DNA from: Mastigamoeba balamuthi
Taxonomy: Eukaryota; Evosea; Mastigamoebida; Mastigamoebidae
NCBI GenBank assembly: GCA_902651635.1
Contig: CACRSC010000144.1
Coordinates: forward strand, 1 to 50,068
DNA length: 50,068 nucleotides
Direction of reading: 5' to 3'
Below the pieces are notes generated by a model. It did not search any database. It worked only from the letters and a program-made list of their open reading frames with translations, and was not told the origin of the DNA. Numbering within the stretch: position 1 is the stretch's first letter; each line of letters starts with the position of its first letter. Below are positions 21,285 through 31,701 of the stretch, in pieces. The translations under genes were made by a program, and so were the position numbers.

Positions 21285-22770
21285 AGGCTTTTTCATTGAC
21301 GAATTCTCGTTACCAATAGAGGAAATAAATGGTCTCTCACTCTTGAATTTTAGCCAGAGCTTTTATATTTTGCGACATCGCAACCCAACTCAGTCTTGGT
21401 TTCGCACACCACAATTGAAAAAGTGCAATTCGATTCAGTTTGAGGCACCTACATCGCCTTTGTCCATTTTTCCACAACACGTTGAGATGTGGTTTTGCAA
21501 AACTTCTGTGTTTTGGTGCCTTCACAAGGCGAGGTTTTGACTCTTGCTCGTTTTTTTTTCAACAACGTTCTCAACAACACGGGTCATTATTTTAAACGAT
21601 CATCCTCTTTTTGTGTCTATTCGTTTTCGAAACGACACTCGAGCCTCGAAAACCTGTTGCTCATATTTTTCGAAATCTCTTACTAATGTTTTCAAAACCT
21701 GTCACTGATGTTTTTCGAAACCTGTCACTTTTTTTCAAAACCTATCGCTAATGTTTTAGGCGTGTCTGCTTCGTTGTTGGCAACGTTCTGGCAGCTATTT
21801 TTCACAATTTTCATCAACTGGACGGTTTGTGCTGCTAAATTATCAACTGTACATCCAGCGCCTTTTTGACACATAATAATTTTGAAGTTTTCGAAACTTG
21901 TCACTCATATTTTTCGAAACCTGTGCGCAAAGTAAAATACAAACATGAGCGACATGTTTCACTTTAATCACACATGATCGGTTTGGTATTTTTTCATGTT
22001 GCAGTGCCTCAACAAGGCGAGTTTTTACCTGGGAATTGCCTCTCATCTTGCTCGCAGGTCATTCTTCGACGACGTCGAGCAATGCACAGATCAACAGTTT
22101 TTTATAGAGTTTTGACAGCCCGGAGTTCTTGCATGATCAATAGCTCAGTCGGTATAGCACGCTACTTTATATTTGAGTCCCACAAAAAATATTTTCGAGT
22201 GCTCAAAACACCAACGATGTCTGTCATTTTGTGTAAATGCATGATTTCGTGTCTCCGAACCCCATCGGATGTCTCTAGTTTTCATGTAAATATATGATTT
22301 CATGCCTCCAAACCCTGTCGTTTTCAATGTTTTGCAGATACCCAAACGTAATAATTTTCTTGTCTGAGTACAAAAAATACAATTTTTACTGGCAGGTTTG
22401 TGCTCGTGTTTTTAATGATCCAATTCGACACTAACCAGCAGATCAGTTTTGCAAAATTTCCGTGTTTTGGTGCCTCCCTGAGGCGAGGTTTTGCCTCGTG
22501 TTTGCTTCTTGCTTGCATGTCATTCTTGAACGAACACGGGTCTTTTAAACGACATCATCTTTTGTGTCTATTCGTTTTCGAAACGACACTTTGAGGCCTC
22601 TTGCTCGTATTTTTCGAAACCTTAAAGAGTGGCTGCTTCGTCTCGTCATAGGCCTTGTTTCTTTGTGAAAAAGCCTTGGGTTAGGGTGATTAACAGGCCC
22701 CCTGCCCGCCCTGTTAAAGTGCAATTCGATTCAGATTTAGTTTTGGGCAGCTCTCATTGTTTTTACGCTT
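21285..22770. repeat. dispersed repeat block (right cluster)
   Basis: No gene is supported. Two good copies of the composite repeat occur at about 21420-21660 and 22440-22620: TGTGTTTTGGTGCCT, AGGCGAGGTTTTG, a CGAACACGGGTC-like stretch, then GTGTC-TATT-CGTTTTCGAAACG-ACAC (cores at 21613-21638 and 22564-22589). A partial copy lies near 21985-22050. TTTTCGAAACCTGTC-like repeats fill 21650-21930. The segment CCCCTGCCCGCCCTGTTAAAG then TGCAATTCGATTCAG at about 22690-22735 is shared with 12255-12330. Confidence 0.6.
22138..22190 (+). repeat. tRNA-derived remnant
   Basis: TAGCTCAGTCGG (pol III A box / D arm) and a weak B box (TTTGAGTCCCAC) are about 30 bp apart. No acceptor-stem pairing can be formed, so this is not a working tRNA gene. 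Confidence 0.3.
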
Positions 22771-23479
22771 TTACATGGGACGCAACCCAATTACAATGTT
22801 GGAAAACCAAGTATCCATGGCACGTGTGATTGTTTGGTTGATGCGAGCATACGTAGTAAATGCCATTGCAAATGCGTTCAGCATAGTCACTGAATTTTGC
22901 GCATCCGATGTCTCCGAGTAGACGAGTTCTGGTACATTGGCTGCCATCAGTGACACGATCAACTGGTGGACTCTGAAAAAAGATGTAGCATTATCAAACG
23001 CTACCCTGTCAGAACGTGGGCATCCCATAGCCGTGTCGATTGCGAATGAATGCTCGAAATCGCAACAAAAAATTCAAACATGGCTGCGACCTCCATTCTT
23101 GTTATGCTTGCTTGTTTGTTAAAATAATGATTGGTACTGTAGATATGGTCTGAATGTGATAAAATACGTGGAATTTTTATATCCAGTCTTTCTTTCTCTG
23201 TTTGTACAGTGCTATTTTGTTTACAAAAAGACACGAGTGTGGTTGCGCTTTTTGCGTACTCTGCCTTGAAATTTTTCAGCTCTTTGAGCACACAAGGCTG
23301 ACATCTTCTTTGGTCACGCCCCGAAGATGTTCCACAGTGACTCGCACAGAGAGGGAGAGAATATGATGCCACATGAGATTAGTTGAACTAATCTGCGCGA
23401 TTTCATGAGTAGAAGCCGAGATACTTTTCAGTTTGATAATCGACATCCAAATAACGAGATCATAAAATGCAAGCCCCAC
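22771..23479 (-). pseudogene. possible broken hypothetical gene
   Basis: Three minus-strand open stretches in successive frames run together: one ending in TVEHLRGVTKEDVSLVCS, one containing NFKAEYAKSATTLVSFCKQN, and one with FDNATSFFRVHQLIVSLMAA. Each is protein-like and the breaks are single-frame shifts, so one damaged gene is plausible. It overlaps nothing on the plus strand except the start of the next gene. Family not recognised. Confidence 0.3.
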
Positions 23480-23861
23480 AAGAAGAAGGATTGGTCATTG
23501 CACGCAACGTGATCGAAGACGTCCGCCTCATGCTCGTGGACGAGGAAGAGTACTGGGCCCGCCGCCCAGCATCGAAAATTCGTCAGAATATCCAAGACAT
23601 CCTGTACACGATCGACGTCATACAGCATTTGATTGACGCAAAGGTACTCATTTGCCTGCCGTGCTAAAAACAAAAACTCAAATTGTGCAGAAAACAATGG
23701 TAATCGACAACCTCGTGCGACAGGGCAGACAGGGCTATCTGCTGTTGACCACGAAAACAGTGATGGCGTGTTTTCGCAGTCAGCATTGTTCAGACGAAAG
23801 GCGACATTCTGCGCAAGAGTTCCTGAAGATTTTTCAAGCGAGTTTGGCAAGTGTTTTGTAG
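23467..23861 (+). CDS. hypothetical 115-aa protein, two exons
   Basis: Exon 1 (23467-23643) starts MQAPQEEGLVIARNVIEDVR. Exon 2 (23691-23861) starts KTMVIDNLVRQGRQGYLLL. The 47-bp intron has GTACTC and TTGTGCAG ends, and splicing keeps the frame to TAG. The product is helical and charged, with no signal peptide or membrane span. The clean splice makes it more credible than other short frames here. Family not recognised. Confidence 0.55.
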
Positions 23862-23977
23862 TATAGTGTGTATCATGATCAATGTTTTGTTTGTCATTTA
23901 GTAAAAAAATGTCATCATTTTCGTCTTTGTTTTCATCTCGCTAGCAAGACTTTGGGTGATGCACGAAAAAAGTCTTA

Positions 23978-24304
23978 TTATTTCCCAGCAGCTTTTCGAA
24001 GCTGAGCATGTAGCTCAGACCTCAGGCGATAGAATTTGTAAACCAACAGGATAAATGTAGGTATCAGACAAATCGAGGCCCAAAGCACGTTTCTGGTGGC
24101 TCCAAAGACCGAGAATACGAGGGCGACAGCTGAACCCATGAGAGTTGGCCACAGTGTATCGCAGAGAGCAGCAATGTAAATGACGCATAAAATGTCAAGC
24201 ACGGCGTCTTTAAAGCAACAGATAAATGCCCGTGCATTTACCACAATTTCTTGGTGCGACACGTTGTCGAGGCAGATTTCATCGGTGCTTCGATAATAGC
24301 GCAT
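23978..24304 (-). CDS. small multi-span membrane protein, 108 aa
   Basis: The open frame (MRYYRSTDEICLDNVSHQEI...) has about three hydrophobic spans: VLDILCVIYIAALCDTLW, GSAVALVFSVFG and VLWASICLIPTFILLVYKFY. A basic tail (RLRSELHAQLRKAAGK) follows, consistent with a cytosolic end. An interstitial telomere-like tract begins just upstream of its start. Family not recognised. Confidence 0.4.
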   Translation of the reverse strand: MRYYRSTDEICLDNVSHQEIVVNARAFICCFKDAVLDILCVIYIAALCDTLWPTLMGSAVALVFSVFGATRNVLWASICLIPTFILLVYKFYRLRSELHAQLRKAAGK

Positions 24305-24850
24305 GAGAAATAGGTTAGGGTTAGGGTTGATGTCAGGCTACAGCCGCTCTCTATGTGCGCCCGCCTATATTTTCTTGTGCCATATTGCAACATTCTCTTC
24401 GTTTTCGAAACGACGCTGCGGTCAAGTCGTTTTGGTTCCGTCCTCGTGCGCATTACGTATCCATGTTTTACACATTTCGAGCCTCCAATCCCGATCATTT
24501 TCATCATTTTGCTGCTGCCAAAAGGCATCGACTTTTGATTTTTTTCGTTTCAACTAAAGCAGAAATGTCTAGCGATCATCGCACTACCCCAACACTGCCC
24601 CCAGCACCTTCATTCCGCGCCTCTTCGTTTTCGAAACGACACTGCGGTTCTGTCCGCGTGCGCCTTCCGTTTCGAGCCTCCAAAAACTGTCGTTTGTTTC
24701 AGTGTTTTGCTGCCATCCATAGGCATCGGCTTTCATTTTTATCGAATATATGCCATACCCACCAAACACGCCCCCATCCTCCTCTACTCCTCAACACACC
24801 CACTATATACGCGGGCTTTTGCTTGCCGATGTCATAAATAATCATTTATT
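24305..24850. repeat. interstitial TTAGGG repeats and a direct-repeat pair
   Basis: TAGGTTAGGGTTAGGGTTG at about 24310-24330 is vertebrate-type telomere sequence inside the contig. It is followed by two diverged direct copies (about 24390-24545 and 24620-24745) that both begin with the palindrome CGTTTTCGAAACG (24400-24412 and 24626-24638) and continue CTGCGGT, TTTCGAGCCTCCAA, GTTTTGCTGC and AGGCATCG. No gene seen. Confidence 0.6.
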
Positions 24851-24962
24851 ACGCAATAAAAGTAACTCGGATATACTTTTACTAACTTTGGAAATGAAAC
24901 ATTTATGAACAAATTCGCAGTGTCTTAATGTTGCTTGCGAGTCCGGTGTATTCTTACCTCCT

Positions 24963-25018
24963 CTCTAGCTCAGTTGGTAGAGTGAATGACTTTTTCTAAC
25001 GCGTACCAGGTTCGAGTC
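24963..25018 (+). repeat. tRNA-like element, possible SINE head
   Basis: A canonical A box (TAGCTCAGTTGG) and a perfect B box (GGTTCGAGTCC) are separated by 33 bp. The seven bases before the A box (TCCTCTC) cannot pair with those after the B box, and the T stem pairs poorly. This looks like a tRNA-derived pol III promoter relic rather than a tRNA gene. Confidence 0.4.
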
Positions 25019-25120
25019 CAAATTATTATCATTATTTTATTATTACTGTCGATTTTGAGTCGCCGTCATCAACATAAACTCGACCATCAAAACGACAATA
25101 GCAAACAAAAGTTGATTCAA

Positions 25121-25610
25121 ATGGGAGCTCATACCATCGCCTCTTTTATTCTCGTCCTCGGATCCATCTCGCTCGCCCTCGCCGCCGATCTCCCTGGCGA
25201 TTTCGTTTTTTGCGGGCTCGACGACTACGAGCCAGTCGTCGGGTATTGCTCGCTGCAAGACATCGACAGCAACGGATTCATGTACAGCGGCGCCATTGCC
25301 AACTACGCCATCGTCAACGCATCAGACAGTCTGGTTTTGCAAATCATGAAATCGTGCATCAACCCGGGCAACTACGCGTTTCGTTCGGTAAAATGGCAGA
25401 CATACCTGAGGGTCAAGGACACCAACAAGGTCGCGTTTGACTCGGCCGAGCCCGTCGAATTTGCCGTCGAGTTGGTGCCGGGCAGCAGCACTGTGTTTTA
25501 CCTCAAAACCACAGTCGGCACCTCGCCCTTGTTTTTGACAAAAAATTGCATAAACAGCCAGAAAACCCTGAACATAAAGGGCCCATATGCCATAAAATGG
25601 CATCAAGTGT
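25121..25610 (+). CDS. secreted protein, 3'-truncated at a rearrangement
   Basis: A clear signal peptide (TIASFILVLGSISLALAAD) begins a frame of about 160 residues (PGDFVFCGLDDYEPVVGYCS ... SAEPVEFAVELVPGSSTVF) with four or more Cys, suggesting a disulphide-bonded extracellular domain of beta type. At 25587-25603 a hairpin ATGCCA-TAAAA-TGGCAT is followed directly by sequence belonging to an inverted duplication. The frame stays open to 25762, but the added residues are the antisense of another coding exon. I infer that the true 3' end was lost at that junction. Family not recognised. Confidence 0.5.
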
Positions 25611-25612
25611 GG

Positions 25613-25981
25613 CCTCGCCCCTGGGGTGCTGAAGTGCTCACGCACCATGCGCGCCACGTCCTGCTGCGTCATGTGCAGCACCTCGTCCTCTGTCATCTCA
25701 GGCAGCCCCACGACGATGAGTCGGTTCTCGGCGTCCGAGGTGCCCTTGGTGGCGCTTCGTGACCTGAAGCCGCGGCGCCCACCGGGGTCCAACAGTCACC
25801 CGCCAAGAGGCTCTGTGGGCACCACGCCTTCAGGTCGCGCAGCACAGCCAAGGGCACGTCCGACGCGGAGAACCGGCTCATTGTCGTGGTTGCCCGAGAT
25901 GAGGGCTGACGGAGAGCTCCACCTGGCACAGCAGAACCTGGTGCACCTGACGCAAGAGCACTACAACACCAGGGGCGAGGC
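25613..25981. repeat. inverted duplication of a coding exon
   Basis: Arm 1 (25613-25769, read on minus) and arm 2 (25827-25981, read on plus) are diverged copies of one exon facing away from each other across a 57-bp centre. Both encode SDAENRLIVV followed by a Met/Gln/His-rich helix: TEDEVLHMTQQDVARMVREH on minus, and HLAQQNLVHLTQEHYNTRG on plus after a frame shift. The protein family is not recognised. Plus-strand coding-like sequence continues to about 26160 (SSSFLYKHVARFSLLSKSF). Confidence 0.65.
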
Positions 25982-26473
25982 TCTTCACCCCGGTAGTGGT
26001 CGCACTCCTTGCGACGGGTAGGCACTGCTGCACGTGCGCAACGTCCCCGGCCTCATCCACCTGTTCGGAGGAGACCGCTGAGCACGGTGGGGAGCAGCAG
26101 CTTCCTCTACAAGCACGTCGCACGGTTTTCGTTGCTCTCCAAGAGCTTCGTCAGTAACCACAGGGGCCAGCGTAGGGGTCGGCAAGATACTAACCTTCTC
26201 GGCGGCCGAGTGAGTTACAGCTCAAGTCAACATATTCTCACCCCCGGAAAAGGCCTTCATCATGAACAGATCATGTCATTGCGTGCTCAGAGGGGTCGTG
26301 GGAGTGCTCAGAGTGCCGGTATGTTTCCGTGGTGAGTGAGTGAGTAAACTTGGTATGCAACACACTCAGACACCAAGAAGGTGAGTATCTTGCCGACCCT
26401 CCGGCCAGCGGCCGCGGGGCTTCAGCAGCAGCGACTGCATGAGGAGGCCCAGGCCCTGCGGCTGCTGGCCCCC

Positions 26474-27320
26474 NNNNNNNNNNNNNNNNNNNNNNNNNNN
26501 NNNNNNNNNNNNNNNNNNNNNNNNNNNNNNNNNNNNNNNNNNNNNNNNNNNNNNNNNNNNNNNNNNNNNNNNNNNNNNNNNNNNNNNNNNNNNNNNNNNN
26601 NNNNNNNNNNNNNNNNNNNNNNNNNNNNNNNNNNNNNNNNNNNNNNNNNNNNNNNNNNNNNNNNNNNNNNNNNNNNNNNNNNNNNNNNNNNNNNNNNNNN
26701 NNNNNNNNNNNNNNNNNNNNNNNNNNNNNNNNNNNNNNNNNNNNNNNNNNNNNNNNNNNNNNNNNNNNNNNNNNNNNNNNNNNNNNNNNNNNNNNNNNNN
26801 NNNNNNNNNNNNNNNNNNNNNNNNNNNNNNNNNNNNNNNNNNNNNNNNNNNNNNNNNNNNNNNNNNNNNNNNNNNNNNNNNNNNNNNNNNNNNNNNNNNN
26901 NNNNNNNNNNNNNNNNNNNNNNNNNNNNNNNNNNNNNNNNNNNNNNNNNNNNNNNNNNNNNNNNNNNNNNNNNNNNNNNNNNNNNNNNNNNNNNNNNNNN
27001 NNNNNNNNNNNNNNNNNNNNNNNNNNNNNNNNNNNNNNNNNNNNNNNNNNNNNNNNNNNNNNNNNNNNNNNNNNNNNNNNNNNNNNNNNNNNNNNNNNNN
27101 NNNNNNNNNNNNNNNNNNNNNNNNNNNNNNNNNNNNNNNNNNNNNNNNNNNNNNNNNNNNNNNNNNNNNNNNNNNNNNNNNNNNNNNNNNNNNNNNNNNN
27201 NNNNNNNNNNNNNNNNNNNNNNNNNNNNNNNNNNNNNNNNNNNNNNNNNNNNNNNNNNNNNNNNNNNNNNNNNNNNNNNNNNNNNNNNNNNNNNNNNNNN
27301 NNNNNNNNNNNNNNNNNNNN
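26474..27320. other. assembly gap (847 N)
   Basis: Unsequenced. Any open frame across it is an artefact. It separates the AT-richer left side from the GC-rich right side, so the linkage of the two sides rests on scaffolding. Confidence 1.
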
Positions 27321-27829
27321 CGGGAATCGCGTCCGCTCACCGACAGCCATGGTCTTGGTGATGTAGCACGAGAGCTTGTGCGCGCCGCTGACCCTGAACA
27401 GCCCCTGCATGTCCCTCACTGGCGGCGGCAGGTTAATTTTTCCGGGGGAGCAAGTGCGTGTTCAGTTTCCGGGGAGAAAATATCGGCAATTCGTGGGGCG
27501 CGGGTTTGAATATCTCCGGGGTGTGTGTGTGTGTGTGACCCGGCGAGAGTCGGCGCACTCTGGTCGACCAGCGCGCAGGTGGCGCTCATGACGGCGTACG
27601 ACAGCGCGTACTTCTCGATGGGCGCCGAGGGCAGCGTCTCCGGGGGCGCGGGCGCCGTGGCGGGGGGGAAGCCCGGCTGGTCGTGCGGCCCCGCGGGGGG
27701 CGCGGGGTCGTAGCCGAGGACCTCGCGGGCGGTGGGCAGCTGCCGCGTGCTCAGCGACCGCCGCAGCGTCCCCATGATCCGCGCCACGCGCCGCTGCTTG
27801 TGCCTCGGCTCCTCCGCCACCTCGGACAT
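27321..27829 (-). CDS. RhoGAP-like protein, N-terminal exons (cut by gap)
   Basis: Exon 1 (27829-27559) encodes a basic then Pro-rich N-terminus and EKYALSYAVMSATCALVDQ. After a GTGCGC...CCAG intron, exon 2 (27418-27341) reads MRDMQGLFRVSGAHKLSCYI. The GLFRVSG segment preceded by a helix matches the first part of a RhoGAP domain, where the Arg is the finger that stimulates GTP hydrolysis on Rho GTPases. A GTGAGC donor follows and the gene then runs into the gap. Only about 40 residues of the domain are visible, so the family call is tentative. Confidence 0.45.
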
Positions 27830-28244
27830 GTGCTGCGGGGGCCTCCTGGGTGGGCTCCTGGGCTCGCTCGGGTCGCTCGGGTCGCTCGGGTCGCTCGGGG
27901 GGTCGCCGCCCGCGCGGGAGGGTTTGCACGTGGGGGTTGGGGGGTTTTTGTTTTGCGTGCAGATTTGGACGCAGGGGAATTGATAATATCTCTGTGAGCC
28001 CGCGTGGCGGTATTTGGTATCCCGCCCTAGACGGAACTCGCCGGGGTGCGATCTCGGTCGGGGCGCCCCCCTTGCGAGCGTGCTGGGCGCGGCCCGTTTC
28101 CCCGACGCGTTTTCCCGTCTCTGCAGAGGCGAGGTTCAGAAAAGCGAAGCGTGACACCGAAATTGAAACTGTGTCCGTTTATGAACACTGATACTGAGCG
28201 CCCTCGAGCGCGTCTTCTGAGCCCCTCCTCTTCAGTCCCGAGGC

Positions 28245-30086
28245 ATGGCCTCTGCTCCTCCTCGTCGCCCAGGCTCAGCCAGCGACGATTGCACAATCGG
28301 GGCTCCCGGCCTGTTGCCCTTTCTGTATGGGCGCCGAATCTCGTCAGGCACCAAAAACCTAATCATGGCAATGCCCCCGACTGCGGCGACCGCCGAGACT
28401 GCGCCCCGGCCCCCGCCGTCCCTCGGCGACTCCTGCCCCGACTCCAAGGCCTCGCTGTGCTCTCCGGGGGGCCGCCTGGGCCCCGAGGGCCGCCACCCCA
28501 GCATCGCTGCGTGGTCCGAGGACAGCAACGTGCCCTGCAAGCCGCCGCTACAGGCGCCGGCCAAGCTCGACAAGGACCTCGAGGCCTCTGCGGGCGAGCC
28601 CCCGGCGTCGCTGGCCAGGTGCATGCTGGCGATCCTCGCGTTCTCGCTGGGGTTCGGCCTGTTCGGGGCCGCCGTGTGCGTTGGAGTCATCGGCCCCTAT
28701 ACCCTATGGAGGTACCCGCTATTTTTGGAGCGCTAGGCCACCGGCTCCTGACGGCCCTGGTGGCCCTTTTGTCCCGCCCCCCCCCCCCCCCCTCCACTCC
28801 CCGCTGGCCAACAGGGAGCGGCTGCTCGACACGCGCGCGGCCCTCGTGCCGCTGTCGCTCGCTTCGATGTTGTCGTGCACGAGCATGACGGCCGCGTTCG
28901 CGCTGGGGTTCTGGGGCGCCCGCACGCTGGGGCCCGTGCACGCGGCCGGCCTGGTGGCGCTGCTGCTCACCGAGGCCGCGTGGGGGCTCTGGGACAACCT
29001 GTGCCGGAGGCAGCTCGGGGCCACCGTCTCGAACATGTCGCTGATGGTCATGTACGGCTACGGGCTGGTCTCGCTGGTGTGGGCCGTCGCGTGGGCCGCC
29101 CGCAAGCTCGGGTCCTGGCGCACGACCATCTTCTTCTTTGCCTTCCCCATCTGCGCCCTCATCGTCTTCTTCCTCATCAACGACATGACCATCGCCGTGA
29201 GCAGTGGCACCGCCTCCCCCCACCAGCTCTCACGCCGTCCCCCTGCGGCAGAAATGGTACGCCGAGACGCAGAACAAGTGGATCAGGTTCGTGCTGCGCG
29301 GGTGCGTCGGCGGGTTCTTCTGGCTGCTCGTCATCATAGCCAGTGCGGCCTCCAGCCTCCCCGCCGTTTAAATTGATCTGTCTCTGAGCCCCGCTCGTCC
29401 GCGACGCTCACTGCTCGGCAGAGAACACCAACAAGTGTCTGCGTACGCCCGAGGGCGCCACGCCGCTGCCGTTCTTCTTCGCGGGCGCGCACCTGCTGAT
29501 GACGTTCTGGTCCGTCGCGCTGACGTTCGGCATCGAGAACTGGACGATCGTCGCCTTCGTCAGCGTCGCCTCGGGCGCGCTCAACGTCGCGACGCACGAG
29601 CTCTGGTGGCAGAGCGGCCGCGCGGCCCCGTGCGTCCCCGCCCGCTTCCGTCGCTACGCCGTCCCGCGCTACGACGACGCCTACGCGGCCCAGTGCGTCT
29701 TCTACGAGGCCGTCTCGCGCCTGTCGACCGTCTTCGCGGCCGTCAGCCTCTACGGCGTCGCGCAGTACGTCAACCACCGCAAGGGCGTCGCCGACACGAC
29801 GCCCGGGGGCCGCGTGCGGTGGACGGCGGGCGTGTTCTGCCTGCTGCTGGCCCTCGAGCTCGCGCAGCTCTGCGTCGTCGTGCCGCGGTCGCACGCGTAC
29901 GGCGTCCCGTCGGCCCGCGCGACGCTGGAGCTGTTCCGGGGCCCGCGGGCCGCGGTGCTGCGGCGGGTCTTCGTTATCGCGTTCCTGTGGTGGACCATCC
30001 TCGTGTTCGCGGCTAGTCGCGTCCCCTGGTCCTTCATCGTCAGCGTCGACAGCGTCGTCGGCGACGGCTCTTCTTCGGACATGTGA
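28245..30086 (+). CDS. polytopic membrane protein, about 11 TM, 534 aa
   Basis: Four exons (28245-28711, 28815-29196, 29252-29342, 29422-30086) join at GT-AG sites into one frame of 535 codons including TGA. A Pro-rich cytosolic N-terminus (about 130 residues) precedes about eleven hydrophobic spans, e.g. LAILAFSLGFGLFGAAVCVG, SLMVMYGYGLVSLVWAVAWA, TTIFFFAFPICALIVFFLI, PFFFAGAHLLMTFWSVALTF and VFVIAFLWWTILVFAASRV. No transporter or GPCR motif was recognised. Intron 1 contains a run of C. A later ATG at 28365 is an alternative start that would shorten the tail. Function unknown. Confidence 0.75.
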
Positions 30087-30591
30087 GCTCCGGCCCCGCC
30101 ACGCAGCGCGGTGGGTCGGCAACACGCCAGCACACGCACACGCACACACGCACACGCCACGGCATCCCCGCGACAGTCCGGTCATTAAAGCGGCGTTGCT
30201 TCTAGTACGAGCATCGAATCAATTGAAATGGCCTGAGGTGTTGGGCGACACTTCGTCGCGCCACATCTGTGCACCCCACTCTGTACCCGGGGGGTGCAAG
30301 AGTGCAGAGCGCTCATAGAGATTTCGCAGAGAAGCAAAAGCCACCAACGAGAAAAAAAGGCCCGAGATGAGGAGACAGCGGCGAGACCAAAGAGATGAGG
30401 AGACAGCACAGCACACAGCGGGGGGATGATAAGGGCTTGGACAGACAGCCTTGTTGGCCCCCACAGAGGCGCCCGGCGCTCAGGTCCCGCGTGAACGGCC
30501 CGTCCTCAAGGGTCCCTCGCGAGGGGCGGGGGGCAGCAGGGGCGGCCGCAAGGCAGCGTCCCCCCAAGCGCAACCGAAGACAAGAGTCTCT
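30087..30591. other. intergenic, with CA microsatellite
   Basis: Convergent 3' ends of the membrane protein and MBF1. A CACACG-type microsatellite lies at about 30122-30160. No gene seen. Confidence 0.6.
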
Positions 30592-31308
30592 CTAGAGCTT
30601 ACCGCGCAGCTTGACGCCCAGCGCGCGCTCCATCTTGGCGAGGATCGCCTGGTTGGGGATGCCGCGCCCCGCCTCGTAGTCGTTGACCACCGTCGGCTTC
30701 TCGTTGATGGCCTGCGCCAGCTGCTTCTGCGTCCAGCCCTTGCCCTGCCTCCCCTGCTGGATTCTCAGCGAGACATCCCGCGCCACCGAGGCGTCTGCGT
30801 GGCACGTGCGCGAGTCAGACGCGAGCTTTCATCTGAACGGCCAGATTCAGAGGGAGGGGGTATCTTCTCCTGCCCCCCGTCTGTGCCGGCGCGCGGGGGA
30901 AGCGAAGGGGAGCCGTACGGGAAATCTCGTCGTACTCCTCAATGTCGTCGAGCTTCCTCGCGTTCTGCGGCACGCCCGAGCGCTGCTTGTTGGTGCCCTC
31001 TGCGCACGCGCCACGGCACACCGTCAGTCACCGGTTTTGCCCCGGTTTCTCGCGCCCGACACTTCAATTGGCTCTTTTAAAAAGAGAAAAAAACTACAAG
31101 TAAATTCGCCCCCGGCGCTTCTCCGACGCTTCTCCGACGCGAAACGCGACACGGCGAGCGAGGGGGGAGGCGCACGCTTCCTGAGGGCCTCGACGCCCTG
31201 GCCCTGCTGCATGGCGCGGGCGGCGGCCTGCTCGGGGCGCTTGGTGTCGGCCTTGGGCTTGTTCTTGGGCCGCAGCACGACCGTGTCCCAGTCCTGGTCT
31301 CCGCTCAT
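30592..31308 (-). CDS. MBF1: multiprotein bridging factor 1
   Basis: MBF1 is a small conserved coactivator that bridges transcription factors and TBP; in yeast it also acts on stalled ribosomes. Three exons (31308-31176, 30999-30919, 30794-30592) splice into 138 residues, normal for the family (about 140-150). The N-terminus [17 protein letters not shown] matches the family start (DWDTV). The C-terminal Cro-type helix-turn-helix is clear: [46 protein letters not shown]. Introns begin GTGCGC and GTACGG. It is divergent from deoxyhypusine hydroxylase across 393 bp. It ends with TAG, which shows TAG is used as a stop on this side of the window. Confidence 0.95.
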
Positions 31309-31701
31309 TTCTTCTTGGCTGGTCTCGGGGGGTGTGTGTGGTGCTCCTGTGGCCGCTGCGGCTGTGGGGTGTGCGCTGGTGTGAAGTTCACAGTGCGCTG
31401 CAAAAGAGACAGACAACAAAAGATTCTCTGGTGCGGAAATGCCTGCGCCGGAAAAATCTACTGCTGAATCTGCTGGCTCGGTATTCAGGCAAAAGGGGTG
31501 TGGACGCTCCCACTCCCTCTGGCGCGAGGGCCGAACGACTGCTCCTGGGGCGATCGACGGGTGGGTCCGCGTCAGGGGCCAAGCTGATGCGGCTGAGTAG
31601 TGACGTCACTTCTTTGGGCGCGGGTACAGAAATCTGCACAGACGTTCGCAGCAGTGCAGTGTGTTGCGTCCCCTCTACCTGTGCGCACAGCTCTCTCAGC
31701 C
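31309..31701. promoter_or_regulatory. shared divergent promoter region MBF1 / DOHH
   Basis: The 393 bp between the two start codons must hold both promoters. No TATA-like box was obvious. I infer the regulatory role only from the head-to-head arrangement. Confidence 0.4.

Noticed and set aside
24963-25018. Functional tRNA gene
   Set aside because: A and B boxes are good, but acceptor and T stems do not pair.
26271-27509. Long open frames across 26.3-27.5 kb
   Set aside because: They are open only because the gap is all N.
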